NCBI RefSeq assembly: GCF_000374545.1
Contig: NZ_KB894586.1
Span: 1-64,000, forward strand
Direction of reading: 5' to 3'
Length of the DNA: 64,000 nucleotides
DNA from: Anaeromusa acidaminophila DSM 3853
Lineage (GTDB): Bacteria; Bacillota; Negativicutes; Anaeromusales; Anaeromusaceae
Shown here piece by piece: positions 15,582 to 23,235 of the stretch. Made by a program: the position numbers and the translations under genes. Every line of letters starts with the position of its first letter. Position 1 is the stretch's first letter. The notes beneath the pieces were generated by a model. It made no database searches. It worked only from the letters and a program-made list of their open reading frames with translations, and was not told where the DNA came from.

Positions 15582-15611
15582 ATTATAGTTTATTTTCATT
15601 AAGGTTGTCAA
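15582..15611 (-). promoter_or_regulatory. Consensus sigma-A promoter of the carboxyltransferase gene
   Basis: On the minus strand TTGACA, 18 nt, TATAAT: both boxes match consensus perfectly. This predicts high expression. Confidence 0.8.
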
Positions 15612-15831
15612 TCTTTTCACAAGTATATAAGTCTCCTGCGGAAAGAACTTATACGCTTGATAATTACAAATAATAACAAAAAACACGAATAAAACAAATG
15701 AAAATGATTTGTTTATTAGGTTGCTTTGCGTCGAAGGAAAAGAGGGAATATTGTATACATGAGACCTTGCAAGATAATTATCAACAGAAAATAAATTGTT
15801 TAGAGTCATTTGTAATGTTTATTGTTTTTTT
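15612..15831. other. AT-rich spacer, nothing recognised
   Basis: The rest of the gap between the carboxyltransferase promoter and the MFS terminator. It is AT-rich with short overlapping open frames on both strands that lack ribosome binding sites. I find no RNA gene or repeat in it. Confidence 0.5.
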
Positions 15832-15865
15832 TAATGAAAAAAAGGCTTGGCGAGGCCAAGCCTTT
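15832..15865 (-). terminator. Intrinsic terminator of the MFS transporter gene
   Basis: On the minus strand AAAGGCTTGGC, CTC loop, GCCAAGCCTTT, then a T-run. The stem is a perfect 11 bp. Confidence 0.9.
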
Positions 15866-15874
15866 GAAAACAAT

Positions 15875-17068
15875 CTAATTACTCTTTAACTTGGGGGAGG
15901 GAATGCGGTGTAGTAAAATACTCGCCAAAAGTACGGGAAGCAAGGAAATCGCTAAAGAGATCGGGATGCCCCAGAGATCAGCCCAAGCGCCGCTAATGGC
16001 AGCGCCTACGCCACCCAAGCCAAAGGTCAGTCCCAGCATCATCCCGGAAGCCATAGCGGCATTTTGCGGCAAAATCGCTTGAGCCCAGACGATGGACGAG
16101 GGCAAAGAGCCCTGTAGGCCGGCGCCTCCAAGAAAAATGAGTACCCAAGCTGACCAGGATAAAGAATTAGAGAAGAGGAATAATCCTAAGGAAAGTAAGG
16201 CGAGCAGCAAACAGCCTTGGATGCAGCGGGCGTGCCCCCAGCGATCACCGGCCCAACCGCCGCAAAAGCTTCCTAAGGCCCCTCCTAAGAGATACACTGT
16301 AAGAAAAGTACCTCCTAAGGCGGCGGAAGCGCCCCAAAGAGGTAACAACAGCGGTAGAAACGTTAGAAAAGCTACTTGCGTCCAACAACGAAGCGTCATG
16401 GAAATATTTAACAACAAAAGAGGTTTGGACCGATACCAAGAGGGGGCAGTGGTGTTTTCTTCAAAAGTAAACTGCTGGTGATCGCGAAGCGGTACCAGAT
16501 GCAAACGGGAAACAAGGCATATAATAGCGAGAGCAAGAGCTGGAAAGAAAAGAAACCAAAGACGTTCAAGCCCCAAGTTGGCAAGATAGCCTGTCAGTAA
16601 AGCAGGAGCAACAGCAAAACCAATATTGCCGCCACTAATGAATAAAGACATAGAAAAGGCCCGATGAGAAGGATCGGTAACGCGCGCCACCAGAGCGGAT
16701 GCTAATGGATGAAATACAGATGAGACCATGCCTGCGATGGCGACCAACAAAAATAAAAAAAGCGGTGAAGGCGCTTCGCCGCTTAAACAGATAAAAAACG
16801 CACTAGCTGGGATGGTAGCGATAAGAGGCCAGGTGGATCCCTGGCGATCAACCCAATATCCGAAAAACGGTTGTAGTAAGCATGACGTAATGGCATAGAC
16901 CATGGCAAGCAGTCCGCCAGTGGTAAGGGAAATGTGCATGGTATTTACCAGAAAAGGCAACAATGGGGGAAGGAAATTATTATAAAAATCACTGGTGAAA
17001 TGAGTCAATGCCAAAAGCACTACCCAACCCCAATATTGATGGACTCCCCAGCTTTTTTTACTGTTCAT
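15875..17068 (-). CDS. MFS transporter (fosmidomycin-resistance-like)
   Basis: Major facilitator superfamily permease with twelve predicted helices. The N terminus THFTSDFYNNFLPPLLPFLV resembles the Fsr (fosmidomycin resistance) subgroup, and GYWVDRQGSTWP is the loop 2-3 motif A. The likely start is ATG at 17068 (397 residues). That overlaps the DUF896 gene by 11 nt and implies translational coupling. In-frame alternatives lie 21 and 63 nt upstream, deeper in the upstream gene, and none has a strong ribosome site. An exporter role is likely; the substrate is unknown. Confidence 0.82.
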   Translation of the reverse strand: MNSKKSWGVHQYWGWVVLLALTHFTSDFYNNFLPPLLPFLVNTMHISLTTGGLLAMVYAITSCLLQPFFGYWVDRQGSTWPLIATIPASAFFICLSGEAPSPLFLFLLVAIAGMVSSVFHPLASALVARVTDPSHRAFSMSLFISGGNIGFAVAPALLTGYLANLGLERLWFLFFPALALAIICLVSRLHLVPLRDHQQFTFEENTTAPSWYRSKPLLLLNISMTLRCWTQVAFLTFLPLLLPLWGASAALGGTFLTVYLLGGALGSFCGGWAGDRWGHARCIQGCLLLALLSLGLFLFSNSLSWSAWVLIFLGGAGLQGSLPSSIVWAQAILPQNAAMASGMMLGLTFGLGGVGAAISGAWADLWGIPISLAISLLPVLLASILLHRIPSPKLKSN

Positions 17069-17240
17069 GGATTGGAGCCGTCGGATCATCTTGTCCCAGT
17101 GCTTGCGTGATTTGGATTTTGATATTATCAATATATTGACGGCGGAGCAGAAGTTGTTCCTGTTTTTCTTCTTCCGTCAAGCCAGTGGAGCGCTGTTTGC
17201 GTGATAAAGCGTTGATGCGTTCAATCGTTTCCAGTGTCAT
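17058..17240 (-). CDS. DUF896 (YnzC/UPF0291) family protein
   Basis: A 60-residue cytosolic helical-hairpin protein. The sequence TIERINALSRKQRSTGLTEE, then EKQEQLLLRRQYIDNIK, is the hallmark of the family (Bacillus YnzC). YnzC is an SOS-linked small protein in B. subtilis, and its biochemical role is unclear. I chose the ATG at 17240: the ribosome site AAAGGATG is 9 nt upstream, whereas the in-frame ATG at 17252 overlaps that site. It overlaps the start of the MFS gene by 11 nt. Confidence 0.85.
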   Translation of the reverse strand: MTLETIERINALSRKQRSTGLTEEEKQEQLLLRRQYIDNIKIQITQALGQDDPTAPIHEQ

Positions 17241-17292
17241 AAAATGAGTCATCCTTTCATAGTGCACAAGAAAATTGCTTTTTAATGAAGAA

Positions 17293-17321
17293 ATTATATC
17301 ATGTAGACAGTATAGCATAAA
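17293..17321 (-). promoter_or_regulatory. Extended -10 promoter of the DUF896-MFS operon
   Basis: On the minus strand TTTATG, 17 nt, TATAAT with an upstream TGA making an extended -10. The -35 overlaps a TATAGC/GCTATA dyad (17311-17316 and 17324-17329) that could be an operator. Confidence 0.45.
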
Positions 17322-17331
17322 GAGCTATACG

Positions 17332-17370
17332 TAAAAAGATGCAAAGCCGCTAGGACCTTGCATCTTTTAA
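17332..17370 (-). terminator. Intrinsic terminator after the 81-residue protein gene
   Basis: AAAAGATGCAA and TTGCATCTTTT form an 11-bp stem. It is flanked by T-runs and could work on both strands. Confidence 0.78.
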
Positions 17371-17389
17371 TCACTTTTGGGCGGATGTC

Positions 17390-17635
17390 TTAGGTGGAAG
17401 CGTTAGATTTGCTTTTAAAGCTGGCAACCGCCTGTTGGTAGGTTTCCGATTGACGGAATTGATTTCCCCGAGCCTCTGCTTCTGCTGGAGTGAATTCTTC
17501 CATTAACTGCAGCATTTGCTGCATAATAGCAGGAACTATTTCAAGAGGTATTACTTTTTTAGCAGCCATTTCTTTTAGCGCTAATCGTGCATAGCCAAGA
17601 GCTTGAGAGCGAGTGTAGCAGTCGGTATCGTACAC
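17390..17635 (-). CDS. Small protein of unknown function
   Basis: An 81-residue, mostly helical cytosolic protein that I do not recognise. I start it at GTG 17635, giving YDTDCYTRSQALGYARLALK, because AAAGGAG lies 8 nt before that codon; the in-frame ATG 27 nt upstream lies before the ribosome site. It includes QQMLQLMEEFTPAEAEARGN and a serine/lysine-rich tail. It has its own terminator and stands alone. Confidence 0.7.
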   Translation of the reverse strand: MYDTDCYTRSQALGYARLALKEMAAKKVIPLEIVPAIMQQMLQLMEEFTPAEAEARGNQFRQSETYQQAVASFKSKSNAST

Positions 17636-17807
17636 GTGAATCACTCCTTTTATATGATGCATTGCTATTTGTAATAAAATTCGTCTTGCGATGTCGTTTT
17701 CCTGCGCTATCTTTATGATAAGTTCAATCTTTTGTCACAAAGACGCCAAAAAATTGCCATGTCTAAGCGATACAATGAAGACACAAACAAAACAGGAGGG
17801 ATTAACA

Positions 17808-18227
17808 ATGATGAAAAAAAGATGGATAGCAACTTTGGCTGCTGGGGTAATTCTTGTTTCGGCTGCATGGGTATCTGCGGCGCCTATGGGGCCCATGGGT
17901 GGTGGACCCGGAGCTGGCGGCGAGCGTCCTTGCTTGTTTAACAATGCAAACTGGACGGATGCGCAAAGAGCAGAGTTTCAACAAGATATGGTAGCACATC
18001 ATGAAAAGATGCTGGCTCTTAAAAAAGACTTTCTGAATCAAGAAGTAGAAAAGGGTTTGATAAGCAGAGAACAAGCTGATCAACACATCCAATTCATGCA
18101 AGAACGCATGGAATGGATGAAAGCGCACCCAGGTGAAATGGGAAAACATCATCGTGGCATGATGAACGGCGCAGGTAGAGGGAATATGCCCTGCCAGACT
18201 GCTCCTAGTGGAACTCAAAACCAATAA
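17808..18227 (+). CDS. Secreted DUF2680-like protein
   Basis: Exported protein of 139 residues. The signal peptide MMKKRWIATLAAGVILVSAA, ending WVSA-AP, is clear. A Gly/Met/Pro-rich linker (PMGPMGGGPGAGGE) follows, then a helical domain (WTDAQRAEFQQDMVAHHEKM, later EKGLISREQADQHIQFMQER) that resembles DUF2680/CpxP-Spy-like proteins. The tail is rich in His, Met and Gly and contains one of the mature protein's two Cys, which may suggest metal binding. The ATG at 17808 follows AGGAGGG; the longer upstream frame lacks a start signal. The role is probably periplasmic or envelope-linked but unproven. Confidence 0.78.
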   Translation: MMKKRWIATLAAGVILVSAAWVSAAPMGPMGGGPGAGGERPCLFNNANWTDAQRAEFQQDMVAHHEKMLALKKDFLNQEVEKGLISREQADQHIQFMQERMEWMKAHPGEMGKHHRGMMNGAGRGNMPCQTAPSGTQNQ

Positions 18228-18244
18228 TAGTATCTGTAGTAGAC

Positions 18245-18286
18245 AAATGCGAGCCAGTAAAAGCCTGGCTCGCATTTTTATTTTAA
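18245..18286 (+). terminator. Intrinsic terminator of the DUF2680-like gene
   Basis: AAATGCGAGCCA pairs with TGGCTCGCATTT and ends in TTATTTT. Confidence 0.88.
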
Positions 18287-18311
18287 TTTTGGCAGGATAT
18301 TATGCAATAAC

Positions 18312-18369
18312 AGAGAATATGCTAGAGAATATGCTATGAAAGTTATAGGTTTTCCCAACGAGAAAACCT
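18312..18369 (+). other. Tandem 12-bp repeat and hairpin in the ACT-gene leader
   Basis: AGAGAATATGCT occurs twice in direct tandem (18312-18335). It is followed by the hairpin AGGTTTTC (18347-18354) / GAAAACCT (18362-18369). Both lie between a terminator and the ACT-domain gene. They could be a regulator site or part of a leader RNA; I recognise no known riboswitch. Confidence 0.4.
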
Positions 18370-18443
18370 TTCTGGAGTCAGGCGGATTTCCGGTGGCTAA
18401 CTGTTAAATAGCAAGTATTAAAATTGAAGGAGTGTAGTAGAAG

Positions 18444-18713
18444 ATGAAAGTCGTAATTACGATTATTGGTAAGGATCGCGTGGGTATTGTTGCTATGGCC
18501 AGTAATGTGCTGGCGGAAAATCAGGTAAATATTTTGGACATCAATCAAAACATTGTTGATGGCTTTTTTAATATGGTAATGATTGCGGAAACTGGTGAAA
18601 GCAAAGTCTCTCTCAAAGAATTGCAGGCTATTTTTGCGGAAAAAGGCAAGGAATTAGGTCTGGAAATTAAAGTGCAGCATGAAGATATTTTTCAAAGCAT
18701 GCACCGCATTTAA
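18444..18713 (+). CDS. ACT-domain protein (UPF0237)
   Basis: An 89-residue protein consisting of an ACT domain (MKVVITIIGKDRVGIVAMAS, then NILDINQNIVDGFFNM). ACT domains bind amino acids or other small ligands. UPF0237 members resemble the glycine-cleavage repressor GcvR, but no DNA-binding part is present. GAAGGAG precedes the ATG. It lies 42 nt before the DUF711 gene in the same direction; this pairing recurs in Firmicutes and suggests that the ACT protein senses a ligand for its partner. The actual ligand is unknown. Confidence 0.87.
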   Translation: MKVVITIIGKDRVGIVAMASNVLAENQVNILDINQNIVDGFFNMVMIAETGESKVSLKELQAIFAEKGKELGLEIKVQHEDIFQSMHRI

Positions 18714-18755
18714 TGCAGTAATAAAGGATTAGTCACTATTGGAAGGAGTCTATTG

Positions 18756-20114
18756 ATGTTAAGCATTAAAGATATTTTAGAAACGAACCGCATGATTAGT
18801 GAAAATAATCTTGATGTGCGGACGATAACCATGGGGATTAGCTTGCGCGATTGCGCTCATCCCGACTTAGATCGTTTTTGTCAAAATGTATATGAGAAAA
18901 TTACGCGTCGAGCTGAACATTTAGTGCGCACAGGTGAAGAAATTGAAAGTGAATATGGCATTCCTATTATTAATAAACGGATCTCTATTACTCCGATAGC
19001 GATTGCTGCTGAAAGCTGCCGTACCGACAGCCTTGTCCCGGTAGCTCAAATTTTGGACAAGGCGGCTAAAGAAGTTGGAGTTAACTTTATCGGCGGGTTT
19101 TCCGCCTTGGTTGAAAAAGGCTATACCGAAGGCGATCGTCGCCTGATTGCATCCATTCCTGAAGCGCTGGCCTGTACGGATCGAGTGTGTTCGTCAGTGA
19201 ATGTGGGTTCAACTAAGACAGGTATCAATATGGATGCTGTTCGAGAAATGGGAGAAATTATTGTGAAAGCGGCTGCCTTGACGGCGGATCGTGACGCTAT
19301 TGGCTGCGCCAAATTGGTTGTATTTGCTAATGTGCCTCAAGATAATCCGTTTATGGCCGGCGCTTTTCATGGCGTTGGAGAGCCGGAAACCGTTATTAAT
19401 GTTGGCGTTAGCGGTCCTGGCGTTGTGAAACGGGCTTTGGAGGATGTTAAAGGTCAAGATTTCAGCATGGTTGCGGAAACCATCAAAAAAACTGCTTTCA
19501 AAATCACCCGCGTAGGGCAATTGGTGGCGCAGGAAGCTTCCCGCCGCTTGGGCGTGCAATTTGGCATTGTAGATTTGTCTTTGGCGCCGACGCCGGCTGT
19601 GGGGGATAGTGTGGCTCATATTTTAGAAGAAATGGGTCTGGAAAGTTGTGGCGCTCCCGGTACGACAGCAGCCTTGGCATTACTGAATGATGCAGTTAAA
19701 AAAGGCGGTTTAATGGCTTCGTCCCATGTAGGCGGTTTGAGCGGCGCTTTTATTCCTGTTAGTGAAGATGCTGGCATGATCGCCGCCGTAGAACGCGGCG
19801 CGTTAACGCTGGAGAAACTGGAAGCGATGACTTGTGTTTGCTCCGTTGGTTTAGATATGATTGCTGTTCCAGGCGATACGCCGGCTTCTACGCTGGCGGC
19901 TATTATTGCAGATGAAGCGGCAATTGGTATGATTAACAATAAAACGACGGCTGTACGCATTATTCCTGTGCCTGGAAAAACGGTGGGCGATAGCGTAGAG
20001 TTTGGCGGTTTGTTAGGCTATAGTCCCATTCTGCCGGTAAACCGTTTCAGCTCTGTCGACTTTATCGCCAGGGGCGGGCGGATCCCCGCGCCTGTGCGCA
20101 GCTTGACCAACTGA
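18756..20114 (+). CDS. DUF711 / UPF0210 (PFL-like fold) family protein
   Basis: A 452-residue cytosolic protein of the UPF0210/DUF711 family, structurally related to the pyruvate-formate-lyase fold but without a known reaction. Recognisable blocks are [20 protein letters not shown] at the N terminus, [20 protein letters not shown] in the middle, and [20 protein letters not shown] toward the C terminus. The start is ATG 18756, 7 nt after GGAAGGAG, in preference to the in-frame TTG just before it. It is paired with the upstream ACT protein. It lacks the PFL glycyl-radical motif, so it should not be called a pyruvate-formate lyase. Confidence 0.85.
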   Translation: MLSIKDILETNRMISENNLDVRTITMGISLRDCAHPDLDRFCQNVYEKITRRAEHLVRTGEEIESEYGIPIINKRISITPIAIAAESCRTDSLVPVAQILDKAAKEVGVNFIGGFSALVEKGYTEGDRRLIASIPEALACTDRVCSSVNVGSTKTGINMDAVREMGEIIVKAAALTADRDAIGCAKLVVFANVPQDNPFMAGAFHGVGEPETVINVGVSGPGVVKRALEDVKGQDFSMVAETIKKTAFKITRVGQLVAQEASRRLGVQFGIVDLSLAPTPAVGDSVAHILEEMGLESCGAPGTTAALALLNDAVKKGGLMASSHVGGLSGAFIPVSEDAGMIAAVERGALTLEKLEAMTCVCSVGLDMIAVPGDTPASTLAAIIADEAAIGMINNKTTAVRIIPVPGKTVGDSVEFGGLLGYSPILPVNRFSSVDFIARGGRIPAPVRSLTN

Positions 20115-20122
20115 GGCTTGGC

Positions 20123-20755
20123 ATGAGAGTGACGAAAGCCGTCAAAGGGCAGATGCTGGAAGTGCTGGAACGAACCTATGGTCATATTGGGACGGCCCTT
20201 CATTATACGTCGCCTTTTGAATTGTTGGTGGCTGTGATTCTTTCAGCGCAGTGCACAGATGAACGTGTGAACATTACCACCGGGAGATTGTTTCTCAAAG
20301 CGAATACGCCGGAAGCTATCATAGCTTTAGGACTAGAAGCGTTGGAAGCAGAAATTAAGGATTGCGGTTTGTTCCGTGCGAAGGCCAAAAATATTTTGGC
20401 TATGAGCCAGCTGCTGTTAGAACGTCATCAAGGGCAAGTTCCAGATACCTTTGATGCTCTTCTGGCACTGCCTGGGGTGGGCCGAAAAACTGCTAATGTG
20501 ATTTTAAGCGTTCTTTATAATGTTCCTGCCATTGCGGTGGATACGCATGTGTTTCGCGTCGCGAATCGGTTGCGTCTGGGAACCGGCGATACGCCGGAAG
20601 ATGTAGAGATAGCGTTGCAGAAGGCTATTCCCAAAAAGGACTGGGCTGCGGCGCATCATTGGCTAATTTGGCATGGACGAAAAATTTGCAAGGCGCGCAA
20701 ACCTTTATGCAGCGAGTGTCCCGTGCAGGATTTGTGCCCAAGTCTGCAACCATGA
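20123..20755 (+). CDS. nth: Endonuclease III
   Basis: DNA glycosylase/AP lyase that removes oxidised pyrimidines in base-excision repair. The helix-hairpin-helix LLALPGVGRKTANVILS contains the catalytic Lys122, and VDTHVFRVANRL contains the catalytic Asp140. A C-terminal [4Fe-4S] cluster motif is complete: CKARKPLCSECPVQDLC (C-x6-C-x2-C-x5-C). The length is 210 residues. It starts 8 nt after the DUF711 stop codon with a modest GAGG ribosome site, so it probably shares that operon. Confidence 0.95.
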   Translation: MRVTKAVKGQMLEVLERTYGHIGTALHYTSPFELLVAVILSAQCTDERVNITTGRLFLKANTPEAIIALGLEALEAEIKDCGLFRAKAKNILAMSQLLLERHQGQVPDTFDALLALPGVGRKTANVILSVLYNVPAIAVDTHVFRVANRLRLGTGDTPEDVEIALQKAIPKKDWAAAHHWLIWHGRKICKARKPLCSECPVQDLCPSLQP

Positions 20756-20783
20756 GCTTGACAACTAAAGGAGGGATTTTGAC

Positions 20784-21236
20784 ATGCATTTGCGTAAAGC
20801 GACATTTGGAGATGTAGAAGCCATCCATAAGCTTGTCAACGACTATGCACAGCAGGGAGTTATGCTGCCGCGCTCGCGCAACTCCATTTACGAAACCTTA
20901 CGGGATGTGATTATTGCCGAAGAAGAAGGCCAACTGGTTGGTGTTGGAAGCCTGCATCTTTCATGGGATGCTTTGGCGGAGGTAAGAGCCTTAGCTATTG
21001 CGCCCGATTTTCAGCGGCAGGGCATCGGCAGACAGATCGTAGAGGCGTTACTTGTTGAAGGCCGGGCGTTGGGGGTAAAGACTTTTTTTACTTTGACCTA
21101 TCAGCCTGAATTTTTCGGAACCATGGGCTTTTCCGAGGTTACCAAAGAGGAGCTGCCGCAGAAGGTGTGGAAAGAGTGCATTAATTGCCCGAAATTCCCT
21201 AACTGCGATGAAGTGGCCATGGTGAAGCGGGAGTAG
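20784..21236 (+). CDS. GNAT N-acetyltransferase (ArgA-like)
   Basis: A 150-residue acetyl-CoA-dependent acetyltransferase. The acetyl-CoA-binding motif is VRALAIAPDFQRQGIGRQIV (with the R/Q-x-x-G-x-G/A core QRQGIG). The ending TYQPEFFGTMGFSEVTKEEL and the Cys-containing CINCPKFPNCDE resemble the short N-acetylglutamate synthase-like proteins of Firmicutes, but arginine genes are not nearby. It follows nth by 28 nt with a strong AAAGGAGGG site and ends at its own terminator. The arginine role is therefore only a possibility. Confidence 0.82.
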   Translation: MHLRKATFGDVEAIHKLVNDYAQQGVMLPRSRNSIYETLRDVIIAEEEGQLVGVGSLHLSWDALAEVRALAIAPDFQRQGIGRQIVEALLVEGRALGVKTFFTLTYQPEFFGTMGFSEVTKEELPQKVWKECINCPKFPNCDEVAMVKRE

Positions 21237-21243
21237 AGAATAT

Positions 21244-21280
21244 GCAACGCCGCCTGTTTTAGACAGGCGGCGTTGTTTTG
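21244..21280 (+). terminator. Intrinsic terminator of the GNAT gene
   Basis: AACGCCGCCTGT, TTTAG loop, ACAGGCGGCGTT, then GTTTT. Confidence 0.88.
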
Positions 21281-21297
21281 GCAGAGAAGGTGTTTTC

Positions 21298-21687
21298 TTG
21301 CTTTATGAAGCCGGGTTTGTTGCATGGTTAGCAATGCTGGTTTGTGCTATTTTAAATGGTCTTTTTAGAGAGCAGCTGCTGCAAAAAGTTGTCGGCAAGG
21401 CAGCGCTTCCCTTGAGTGGTTTTAGTGGAGCGGTTCTTTTTACGTTTGTTGCTTATACTATGTTACTTCGGTTAGAGGCAAGCTATTCTGCGCAAGAGTA
21501 TCTATTACTTGGCCTGTTTTGGTTTTTTCTTACCATTTTCTTTGAATGTGCGTTTGGACGCTGGGTTTTGAAAAAAACGTGGCGCCAGCTTGCAGGGGCT
21601 TATGATATAAGAACCGGAAACTTATGGAGCCTTCTGCTTCTCTATATATTGGTTCTGCCGTATGTTGTTTCGAAATTGTTATGGTGA
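21298..21687 (+). CDS. Four-helix membrane protein of unknown function
   Basis: A 129-residue hydrophobic protein that I do not recognise, with four probable membrane helices: about 7-22 (FVAWLAMLVCAILNGL), 38-60, 67-85 (YLLLGLFWFFLTIFFECAF) and 107-126 (NLWSLLLLYILVLPYVVS). The only start supported by a ribosome site is TTG 21298, 5 nt after GAAGGTG; no in-frame ATG lies near it. The gene sits between two terminators and is probably its own unit. Use of TTG makes the exact N terminus uncertain. Confidence 0.6.
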   Translation: MLYEAGFVAWLAMLVCAILNGLFREQLLQKVVGKAALPLSGFSGAVLFTFVAYTMLLRLEASYSAQEYLLLGLFWFFLTIFFECAFGRWVLKKTWRQLAGAYDIRTGNLWSLLLLYILVLPYVVSKLLW

Positions 21688-21737
21688 AACGTTCTGCGGT
21701 AAAAAGGAAAACCAGTAAGTTGTAGAACCCTGCAAAA

Positions 21738-21780
21738 TAAAAGAGGCCTTACGCTATTGCGTAAGGCCTCTTTTGTTTTT
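21738..21780. terminator. Bidirectional terminator between convergent genes
   Basis: AAAAGAGGCCTTACGC, TATT, GCGTAAGGCCTCTTTT: a perfect 16-bp stem flanked by A and T runs. Confidence 0.92.
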
Positions 21781-21787
21781 GCGCTTA

Positions 21788-22279
21788 TTAGGCCCAGCCT
21801 TGGAGCATTTCCACGAGCTTTTGTACGTGAATCTGTTCTTCGGACTGCAATGCAGTGAAGATTTTACGAACTTCGGCGTTTTTGGTGCTTTGGGCAATTT
21901 GTTCATAAAGCTGTACAGATTCTTTTTCGCCTTGCAGGGCGATTTCCAAGATGGAGCTGACGGAGGTGCATTCTGCTACTTTTTGCGCTGCTTGGGCTTC
22001 GGCCGGGAAGGAAAGAGAAGTTCCTATTTTTTGAATGATCGCCGCCGTTTCAGCATCCAGTGCATCCGGCGCACTGCCGTTCTTTTGCGTTTGCACGGCA
22101 GTCAATATTTTCTTGACGCCTTCCAAGTGATTATTTGTCTGCCCGGAAAGAAGGAGCACTAAGTTGCGTTGGTCTTCATTTTCCATGCGGCGTGCGGCCT
22201 CCAGGTAAAACTGGGCGCCGCGCGCCTCTAATTCAATGGCAAAACGAATCGAGTCTAAATCAGTTAACAGGGGATTCAT
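21788..22279 (-). CDS. Ferritin-like / rubrerythrin-type diiron protein
   Basis: A 163-residue helical protein with a ferritin-like four-helix pattern: FAIELEARGAQFYLEAARRM, then NNHLEGVKKIL, then LEIALQGEKESVQLYEQIAQ and LQSEEQIHVQKLVEML. The spaced Glu and Glu-x-x-His residues are the usual diiron ligands. There is no rubredoxin domain at the C terminus, so it is not a classical rubrerythrin. In anaerobes such proteins often reduce peroxide or store iron, but that is an inference here. AAGGAGG precedes the ATG. The gene is monocistronic. Confidence 0.8.
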   Translation of the reverse strand: MNPLLTDLDSIRFAIELEARGAQFYLEAARRMENEDQRNLVLLLSGQTNNHLEGVKKILTAVQTQKNGSAPDALDAETAAIIQKIGTSLSFPAEAQAAQKVAECTSVSSILEIALQGEKESVQLYEQIAQSTKNAEVRKIFTALQSEEQIHVQKLVEMLQGWA

Positions 22280-22461
22280 AAAATAACCTCCTTTTATTAA
22301 TGCAGAGTAAAAATATAAATGAGTTTTGAAAACTGCATTTATTAATTAATGAAATTAGACGCGTAATCAATAATTCCTGCTTGTTATGAATGAACATTTT
22401 ATAGTTATGTAAGGTAGGGAGGAAAAAACACAAAATGCAGCCGAATTCAGCAGGAATTTTC

Positions 22462-22490
22462 TTGAGAAGCGCGAAAAAATGATATATAAT
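22462..22490 (+). promoter_or_regulatory. Promoter of the L,D-transpeptidase pair
   Basis: TTGAGA, exactly 17 nt, TATAAT, about 55 nt before the start of the first YkuD-domain gene. Confidence 0.72.
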
Positions 22491-22546
22491 CATTCATACC
22501 CTTTCTGTTGTAGTTGTTTTGTGATTGGAGGGTGTTGAAAGACATA

Positions 22547-23179
22547 ATGAGTAAGAAAAAAATGTCTATTTTAGGAGCCGCTTTAGTAACGGTTTTGTTG
22601 TGCTTGCTGGGAGGCACTGGGTTTTTCTCTCCGGCAGAGGCGGCAGCAGATGCCGTGCGCATCACTTATGCCAAAGAATTTGCTGAATCGGCTGCTACGG
22701 CGATTTTGGTGGAAAAGTCAAAACATCGTTTGACTGTGTTTCATGAAGGCAAGGAATTGAAAACATATCCTTGCGCGTTTGGCGTAAATCCTGATGGAGA
22801 TAAGAAAGAACGGGGAGACAACCGGACGCCGGAAGGCCGCTTTTTCGTAACGGAAAAAGAGCGTTTAGGCAGTCACCCTTATCTGGGGAGGTCTTGGTTG
22901 GGACTCAGTTATCCGGATGTGGGCCATGCTGAGCGCGGCTTGGGAGATCAGCTAATCAGTTATGGCGAGTATCAACGCATTGTGGCGGCTAATGAACAGA
23001 TGGCCTTGCCTCCTCAGGACACGCAGCTTGGAGGCTGGATCGGCATTCATGGCGGTCGTGATGAAGCGACGAGGGAAGGCCGGGACTGGACAGAAGGCTG
23101 TATCGCCATGGTCGACAGTGATTTGGAAGAAATTTACCCTTATATTCGATATGGTACGACGGTAGTAGTGGTTCGTTAA
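22547..23179 (+). CDS. Exported L,D-transpeptidase (YkuD domain)
   Basis: Peptidoglycan L,D-transpeptidase, acting outside the cytoplasmic membrane to cross-link stem peptides or attach proteins to the wall. A long signal peptide (MSKKKMSILGAALVTVLLCL, ending near SPAEAAA) is followed by the YkuD domain: ILVEKSKHRLTVFHEGKEL, NRTPEGRFFV, GIHGGRDE and the catalytic-Cys segment WTEGCIAMVDSDLEEIY. The product is 210 residues from the ATG. The GGAGGG site is about 14 nt upstream, a little far, and earlier non-ATG starts in frame are possible. The second transpeptidase follows 56 nt later. Confidence 0.86.
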   Translation: MSKKKMSILGAALVTVLLCLLGGTGFFSPAEAAADAVRITYAKEFAESAATAILVEKSKHRLTVFHEGKELKTYPCAFGVNPDGDKKERGDNRTPEGRFFVTEKERLGSHPYLGRSWLGLSYPDVGHAERGLGDQLISYGEYQRIVAANEQMALPPQDTQLGGWIGIHGGRDEATREGRDWTEGCIAMVDSDLEEIYPYIRYGTTVVVVR

Positions 23180-23235
23180 CGACTTGACGACGCGTACATA
23201 ATCAAAGCATCACAATAAAGTAAGGAGGGAGATCC

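Noticed and set aside
15579..15889. Short overlapping frames on both strands in the AT-rich spacer
   Set aside because: No ribosome sites, and they run across a promoter and a terminator.
18756..20114. Pyruvate-formate lyase
   Set aside because: The DUF711 family name can mislead; no glycyl-radical motif or catalytic Cys pair is present.
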